The notes under the pieces: model-generated
Told to the model about the DNA's origin: nothing
The model's database searches: none
What the model saw: only the letters and a program-made list of their open reading frames with translations
Source: Xylogone sp. PMI_703
Taxonomy: Eukaryota > Ascomycota > Leotiomycetes
Assembly (NCBI GenBank): GCA_021399445.1
Contig: JAJTUQ010000003.1
Coordinates: 3,224,001 to 3,288,000 of the forward strand
Length of the DNA stretch: 64,000 nucleotides
Direction: 5' to 3'
Program-made: the position numbers and the translations under genes
Shown here: piece by piece, positions 58,311 through 64,000 of the stretch
How positions within the stretch are numbered: position 1 is the first letter of the stretch
How the letters are laid out: each line of letters starts with the position of its first letter

Positions 58311-59196
58311 TCAGGATGCGTTTTGGGCATTGGGAGCTTGAATAAGGTTGCGTAAAGACAGGTCGTATACGATATCCTCAACCTTCTTGACATTGTATTT
58401 AATACTGTCACTCCTGCGTCTTAGTGAATCGTTCTTTAGATTCAGAATCTGAAATCCAGCATGTAGATCCTTCACGAATTGGCTAATCTGGAGAGGACGT
58501 TGGTAGTCTCCCAGAGTAACCGAATTCATGGCGAATCTTGCAAGCTCTTCGATCAGACTGATGAGGGCTTGGAGATATTCCTCAATGGTGATGTGGAAGA
58601 CGTCATTCTCCCTTTGGTTGGCTTCCACTGGATTCGATTAGATATTGTATCGTGAAGATGTATTCCCCCACACGTACCTTTAAGAATACTTGCTACTTGG
58701 TCTATTGTAAGAAGCTGACCCTGTTGCGAACTCATCTGGTCATTTGCCCTGCCACCCAACCACACGAGCCAGAGCAAGGAAAAGATGGTATTCTGAACAT
58801 CTCGAGTCCAGATGTTATTGTATCTACCAGATACCATTATCAGGATGATACTGGCCACACTCAGGCTGCAAGACTTACTTGTAGTATGGATGCTTCTTTG
58901 CTATTTCAGCAAGATCGTGAAAGCTCCCAATCTCCTCTTGAATGGCATGCTCTGCTGTAGCCAACACCTGCTGCACTTCCATCGATGTGTTAGCAGTAAT
59001 GGTAAAGTGCTCTAGAAGATTTTTGTAGCTCACATTGATCTGGTGGAGTGGAATGGGCTCTAGATAGGACGGATTGTGATGTTCGACCTGCTCTTTCTAA
59101 TTTCTGTAGAACATCACGGATTTCATCCTTTGCTGCGGTATCTTCATCTATGTTGGCCTGGAGTAGGCTAAAGAGTTTTGTATCTATGGTCGACAT
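58311..59196 (-). CDS. Translin, nucleic-acid-binding protein
   Basis: Translin binds single-stranded DNA/RNA as an octameric ring and works with its partner TRAX in tRNA and small-RNA processing. Exons 59196-59034, 58975-58879, 58823-58678 and 58627-58311 give 240 residues. The product begins MSTIDTKLFSLLQANIDEDTAAKDEIRDVLQKLERAGRTSQSVLSRAHSTPP. The middle QLQQVLATAEHAIQEEIGSFHDLAEIAKKHPYYKYNNIWTRDVQNTIFS and C-terminal SVTLGDYQRPLQISQFVKDLHAGFQILNLKNDSLRRRSDSIKYNVKKVEDIVYDLSLRNL match translin closely. The helix of basic residues near RRRSDSIKY is in the expected place. The start lies about 260 bases downstream of the U2 snRNA 3' end on the same strand. Confidence 0.93.
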
Positions 59197-59454
59197 GATC
59201 TTTGGCAATACGTGCTTGTAGTATACGCAGGTGAAGATGGAAGAGAATTAGGACTATGGGCACCACTGTAGATGCCAACTGCTCATACCAAGCTCAGATT
59301 CACGTCACAGGCCTCGCCTTCAGTATTACATCGAATCACAAAACCGTATACCAGAGTAGCTACTTTGGGCGAGCACTTCGAGTTCCATCTTTTCAAAATA
59401 TGATTTCTCTTCTTCACATTCCTGAAGACTCAGGGACTGTAATGAAAAGATGGT

Positions 59455-59640
59455 TCGCATCACCTGGAGGCAGTGTAATACCAGGGACACTGTGAGAGCG
59501 ATCATGCGCAAGCACAGAGGATCGCTCTCGGGATAGAAAAATAAGAATAATCATTGATACGCCACAGTGTGACGATTTCAGAGATTAAACTGAAAAGAAC
59601 AGATACTACACTTGATCTAAGCCAAAAGGCAAAGAGAGCT
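59455..59640 (-). ncRNA. U2: U2 spliceosomal snRNA
   Basis: Complement of the plus strand gives the U2 5' domain: stem I CTCTTTGCCTTTTGGCTTAGATC, then the branch-site-pairing GTAGTA (complement of TACTAC at 59604-59609), TGTTCTTTTCAGTTTAATCTCTGAAA as in other U2s, an Sm site ATTTTTC (59536-59542), a strong stem III (GAGAGCGATC/GATCGCTCTC, perfect 10-bp inverted repeat at 59494-59503 and 59520-59529) and stem-loop IV CCTGG...TATTACACTGCCTCCAGG (59463-59485) for U2A'/B''. The 5' end is about 59638-59640. The 3' end is placed within about 10 bases. Confidence 0.95.
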
Positions 59641-60874
59641 AAAGAGAAAAGAAGAAAAGAGTCAAAAGCTCGGAGGGGAGAAGTCCTTATATACCCATAG
59701 ATGTGGCCCGTGCACGCCCAAAATTTTGCATCGTTTGCTCGAAATTTTTCTTGCAAAATAGGCAAACGTTTGTTTTGAGAGCATACGCAACAAACACATA
59801 GTACTGAAGTATGTGCAAACGAAGCAAATGCGCAAAACGTGCTTCATTCTCCATATTTTTGTTGTTGCTTCGGGGAATGATTGGATTGTACATATTCCAT
59901 TATCTCTGTAGGGGATTATTGTGCCCATCACTCTTCTAATTATCCAATAGGTAGCGAATACCCGCCATTGAGCAGAGCTCAGACTACTGTTGTTCTGCTT
60001 CAGCAAGTCCCTCAGGACTTTTGCATACTGATACTGGTGAAGTGTCCTACGATACCGATGACAATGCGGAGGGAGTGCCCATTTTCTGCAGTCAACGTCT
60101 ACAATACTTTGAATTTGTAGACCTTTCAAGATCCCTTCAGCCCTACTAGTTATGACGTTTTGAGGACCACCGGTGTTTGCAAACCATAGTAGCCGCATCC
60201 ACATAGTAAATGTTACTAGACGAGTAGTCATCCTGGCCTGGAGCGTCAAGTTCGTGAGATGTGTTGCTTAAGACTTAGGGGAAGAAGATGCACCGTCGAA
60301 GTTCCATTATCACCACCGCAAAATCGTTGAACTGCTTTGCCCTTGCGTCTCTGGTCAATTACAATTGTCTTTACTCTTGCAATACTTCATGGCCCAGCTT
60401 TTTATGTCAAGTGCCGTAATATCATCTGCTCTGTCACGTAACAAATGCCCACACGGTACGTACTCGGCACCTAATTTTTAGAGTTAACAAGCAGGTGCAG
60501 CAGTCCTGCTAGATGAATACTGTACTCTTCTGTCATCCTCGGTTTCTTGAGTTCAAAATCCAGTTTCAAGCCTCGCACGCCTCGCAAGCTTATCCGTAAA
60601 CCCCACAGCACGTGCTCACCTTCCCCTGATTTATTCAGCCGCTTCTAGCTTAGCTCGTTCTTGAGTTGAGCGCCTAATCCTAATTCGTAAAAATACAAGG
60701 CATGCCTCGGCGTTTTCACATGAGATGACGGACATAGAAGAACGCAGATACCACCCCCTTCTGACGGTATTTGATGAATCCTCCTCGCCTCAACTCCCCA
60801 ACGCTTCTTTGTATTATAAAATAGAATATTGAGAATCTATAAGCGCATCGACCCAACCTTCCCAACCCTCCACA
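59641..60874. other. Divergent region U2/SCP2
   Basis: U2 promoter side and SCP2 promoter, 1.2 kb. ORFs of 79-195 codons overlap the U2 promoter and have no domain. The section near 60600-60700 is C/T-rich. No further RNA gene is found. Confidence 0.45.
59686..59694 (-). promoter_or_regulatory. TATA-like element of U2 gene
   Basis: The complement reads TATATAAGG, about 50 bases before the U2 5' end, suitable for Pol II transcription of an snRNA gene. Confidence 0.5.
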
Positions 60875-61427
60875 ATGTCTCTCAAGAACGGTATTTGACT
60901 TGTTATCTTCACTCTTCTGGGCAATTGACTAATGCCGCTATTCTCTCAGATGCTTTCCCCTCATCCGAGGCCTTTGACGCAATTAACAGCGCTTTACAAT
61001 CATCCGATGCTGAACGGAAGGATGCGATCAAGCAAGGAAATGCCGTCTTTGCATTTACTCTAAAGAACAAAGCCGGAGAGACCGAGAGCTGGCATATTGA
61101 CCTTAAGAACGAAGGGAAAGTCGGAAAGGGCCTCGGAGAGAAGCCAACAGGTAAGGGAATATGCAACATAGTCATCTATATCAGCGGATCTTTTTCAACA
61201 TTAGATGGCTTCCACGCTTGTTTTGATGTGCAGGAACTATGTTGACTAATTTTACTTTAGTTACCTTGGCGTTGTCGGACGATGATTTCGGCAAGCTCAT
61301 CGCCGGAAAAGCGAAAGCGCAGCAGCTGTTTATGTCTGGAAAGTTAAAGGTGAAGGGCGACGTTATGAAGGCGACCAAGATGGAACCAATCCTTAAGAAG
61401 GCACAAGCTGCGAAAGCGAAGTTGTGA
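60875..61427 (+). CDS. SCP2-domain sterol carrier/fatty-acid-binding protein
   Basis: Small SCP2-fold lipid carrier, similar to fungal peroxisomal Pox18-type proteins. Exons 60875-60890, 60950-61150 and 61261-61427 give 127 residues. The product reads MSLKNDAFPSSEAFDAINSALQSSDAERKDAIKQGNAVFAFTLKNKAGETESWHIDLKNEGKVGKGLGEKPTVTLALSDDDFGKLIAGKAKAQQLFMSGKLKVKGDVMKATKMEPILKKAQAAKAKL. The family block FGKLIAGKAKAQQLFMSGKLKVKGDVMKAT is clear. The C-terminal AKL matches a peroxisomal PTS1-like tripeptide. The first exon is 16 nt, and the ATG is chosen because it makes the splice-phase chain consistent. Confidence 0.93.
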
Positions 61428-62152
61428 AGGAGTTATGTATATTACATTTGTTTGAACCATAGGACTGTTAGAATATGCGCCAGACCTCTCGCTGATACAG
61501 TAGTTCGAATGTGTGATCTCCGTAACCTAGTAAGGGTGTAAGGGCATATCGTCGGGGAAGATGGGCGCGTCGACGTGCTGGGTTTACAAAGCATCCGGTC
61601 ATTCAAAGGGTAAAATATCTATATGAGCCTACAACAAAATCCAGCGTTTTGTCCTATCTGTATCGATTCAATAAAATATTTATACTTTCCCGCCATCCTC
61701 TTGGTGTTTTGTTTATTTTGTTTCGTTTCGTTTCCCGGTCAAAGCGAAAAGCAGCCAGGGGATTCCGCAGTGGTCCGTGCCTAAGGCACGCGATTCTAAA
61801 GACTAGTCCTCGACAAGGATCGTCATTTCGAGAAGGACATTTTCGAGGACGTCAAATCCAAGAATCTGTCATCGTGTCCATCAGAAACGCGACACCCATC
61901 TAGCGACACCCTGGATTATCCGACATGCGATAGATCTAGTTGAGGATCGGATTCTCCGAGTACCAATATCACACTGCGCGCGTCACTACGCCAGATTGTC
62001 ACGGTCCTCACGTCCGATTCTCTGAAGACACCAATACGTCAACATTTCAGTCCTCAGGAGCTGGGTGTCCCGTACTCAACTTCATCTACTCGGATAAACA
62101 GCGATATTTCTCTATATCTATATAACGGCGCGTCGCCGGTGATACAGACACA
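61428..62152. other. Intergenic SCP2/FG nucleoporin
   Basis: 725 bases. It holds the SCP2 3' flank and upstream region of the nucleoporin gene. Small ORFs lack support. No element is named. Confidence 0.45.
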
Positions 62153-64000
62153 ATGGCTGATGTTCCTCAACGCGCAAATGCGGCTCAGCTCGCAGCGAGA
62201 AATATCAAGGCTAAGCCAACATTGAGGCGCAAAACCCCTCTCCGATCTGATAACTTAGGTGCATCTACACCATCATTTGCGCCTAGTCCAACTCAAGGAG
62301 GAGGAGGCGGTGGTCTCTTTGGGGGAAATATACAGGCTCCAACAACATTCAACTTCTCCTCTAGTTTTCCTGCCCCATCATTCGGGGGTGGTAACCCCTT
62401 CTCTACAAACACGAGTTCAGATAATGAAGATTCACGCGCAGATACAACTGGAGAAGAAGCGGCGAGACGTAGTAAATCATTTAGAGTTGAAGGAAGCGCG
62501 ACGGAATCGCAAAGTCAAACTATGCCATTCCAATTTTCTGCCAGTTCTCAACCTGCATCTTCAGGTGGTTTGTTTGGTTCCGCGAATGCGCCGGCTAGTA
62601 ACCTGTTCAGTTTTGGGCAGAATTCGGCGGCATCTTTCAATTCACCTTCAAGTCAAGGCCAGCAGTCGAATAACATGTTCTCCTTCCCATCTGGTCAATC
62701 ACAACCTTCTCAGCCAAGTAATAATATGTTATTTGGATCCGCATCAACGGACAACAAACCTGCAACCAATATATTTGGTGGCTTCGGACAGTCAACAAGC
62801 CAACCACCAGTATCACAGCCTTCGAGTTCCTCCGCAATCAACTTTGGCTCCACCACCCCTCAGTCGAAGCCACCGAGTGCTCCATTCTCATTCAATACAA
62901 CTGCCCAGACCCCCAAACCAGCAGGCAACCTGTTTGGCGCTGCGGCATCACCAGCGAATCCTTTCGCATCCTCTCAATCCCCAGCAGCTACGCCATCTGC
63001 TAATTTATTTGGTTCATTCAATCAACAATCCACTCCTGCATCGACTTCAAAAGATCAAGCTGCAACAAATCTGTTTGGAAGCCAACAACAAGACAAACCT
63101 ATAAATTCCTCAGTCAACTTATTTGGTGGACAAAGCCAACAGACTGTGCAACCTAACAATCTCTTTGGTTCAAAGGAGCCGGCTGTGGCCACCCAAAATA
63201 TTTTCAGAGGTTTGAAGCCAGGATCTGATCCTACAAATAATTTCAATACGCAGCCAATGGGCAATCCCTTTCAAACAGCTCAGCCAGAACCTCCTGTCAA
63301 CATGGATATTAGTCCTAAACACCAAGCACCAGCACCACCAAGTAACATATTCGGCAACTTAAATCAATCTCCAGCCCCAGCACGCAATATCTTTGGCAAT
63401 CTTAATAAGCCAATTGATCATCAACCAGAGGTAGCGACGCCTAGTCTCAATGAAAACTCGACTGTCTCGACTACCGATTCTCAACAGAGTAATACTGGTG
63501 GTTTCAAATTTACTCCAAGCGCTACTGCGCCTTTATTTTCAGGACTCAAACCACAACCGGTACGTTCTCTTACAATATTCCAATGCAATCCATTGAGCTA
63601 ACTCTGCCATGCAGGATCAACCATCAACTCAGAGCATCCCTCAGGTAACAGACGCGACAAACGCTACCAAACCTTTATTTAATGCAACGCAACAACCCGA
63701 GCCTTCTACCAACGGCGGTACACTTTTCTCGCCCTTCAAATCCGTTGGGACGCCTAAACCTGCAAGCCAACTGCAACCTACCAACCTATTTTCTAATCCT
63801 TCACAACAACAGAGTGAACTTCCTCCGACATTTAACAAACAGCCCACTCCTGCTCCTACATTCGTGCCAAGTACACCCGTCACTACTGGCCCGACTAGTG
63901 CAATGGAATCTACGTCGAAAGAGAGCGTAGTTAAAACGTATTCAGAGATGGCAGCTGCTGGTGATGTGTCAGATGAAGAGATTGCCCCTGTTGTACCTGC
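62153..64000 (+). CDS. FG-repeat nucleoporin (3' end outside window)
   Basis: FG-rich protein, probably a nuclear pore permeability-barrier nucleoporin. Exon 1 is 62153-63559 and exon 2 starts 63615 and runs off the window, with a 55-nt intron (GTACGT...ATGCAG, phase 0) giving at least 597 residues. The start is MADVPQRANAAQLAARNIKAKPTLRRKTPLRS, a basic region. From about residue 40 the sequence is Ser/Thr/Gln/Pro-rich with scattered NLFG, LFGS, IFGG and NPF cores (e.g. GGLFGS, NLFSFGQN, NIFGNLN), and runs of Q and N. The end seen in the window (SVVKTYSEMAAAGDVSDEEIAPVV) looks ordered. The exact nucleoporin (e.g. Nup1/Nup2/Nup60 or a Sac3-like protein) is not decided. Confidence 0.75.

Noticed and set aside
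59662..60249. 195-codon minus-strand ORF beside U2
   Set aside because: It overlaps the U2 TATA region and has no domain. The U2 signals are stronger.
62259..63104. 281-codon second frame within the FG nucleoporin
   Set aside because: Shadow of the true frame. The FG-repeat composition explains the absence of stops.

Overview
The window is nuclear chromosomal DNA of a filamentous ascomycete. The gene set is fungal: Mob1, Rgp1, Pmp3, a FacB/Cat8-type Zn2Cys6 regulator, a GPI11/PIG-F protein and a yeast-type amino acid permease. Genes are cut by short GT-AG introns, mostly 45-150 bases, with CTAAC/CTGAC-like branch sites. The protein flavour fits Leotiomycetes (Botrytis/Sclerotinia relatives), but that assignment is inference. 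I recognise no phage, transposon, CRISPR array or secondary-metabolite cluster.

Layout: (1) 1-12 kb holds a partial coiled-coil gene, mitochondrial GrpE (Mge1), Rgp1, Mob1, ATP synthase subunit 5 (OSCP) and a GH63-related glycosidase. (2) 12-18 kb holds gamma-tubulin and a Nup85-like nucleoporin, divergently transcribed across an intergenic region with a perfect 16-bp palindrome made of two MluI cell-cycle boxes, followed by tRNA-Ser(AGA). (3) 18-28 kb holds a mitochondrial carrier, a GT8 glycosyltransferase, a YchF/OLA1-related GTPase with a 10-nt microexon, Pmp3 and ribosomal protein L22. (4) 28-46 kb holds FacB/Cat8 with a 2.5-kb upstream region, two different SET-domain proteins, a glycerophosphodiester phosphodiesterase, a flavin amine oxidase and endonuclease III (Nth1). 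(5) 46-57 kb holds a YAT-type permease, then about 6.1 kb with no convincing gene that is rich in TACAGTA/TACTGTA palindromes, then a protein with an LPAEVRNKIYELVL (2EXR/F-box-like) motif. (6) 57-64 kb holds GPI11/PIG-F, translin, a U2 spliceosomal snRNA gene, an SCP2 sterol-carrier protein and the start of an FG-repeat nucleoporin.

The genes are mostly independent housekeeping functions. Functional neighbours of possible significance are gamma-tubulin with Nup85 (shared intergenic control region) and U2 snRNA, which lies just upstream of translin on the same strand and is divergent from SCP2. Multi-exon models were built by hand from splice signals and reading frame, and phases were checked. 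Exon limits are given in each entry so that they can be tested against RNA data. The most notable non-protein items are the U2 gene, the 10-nt microexon, the MCB palindrome, an intron that can be read as either 26 or 47 nt, and the palindrome-rich gene-poor block.
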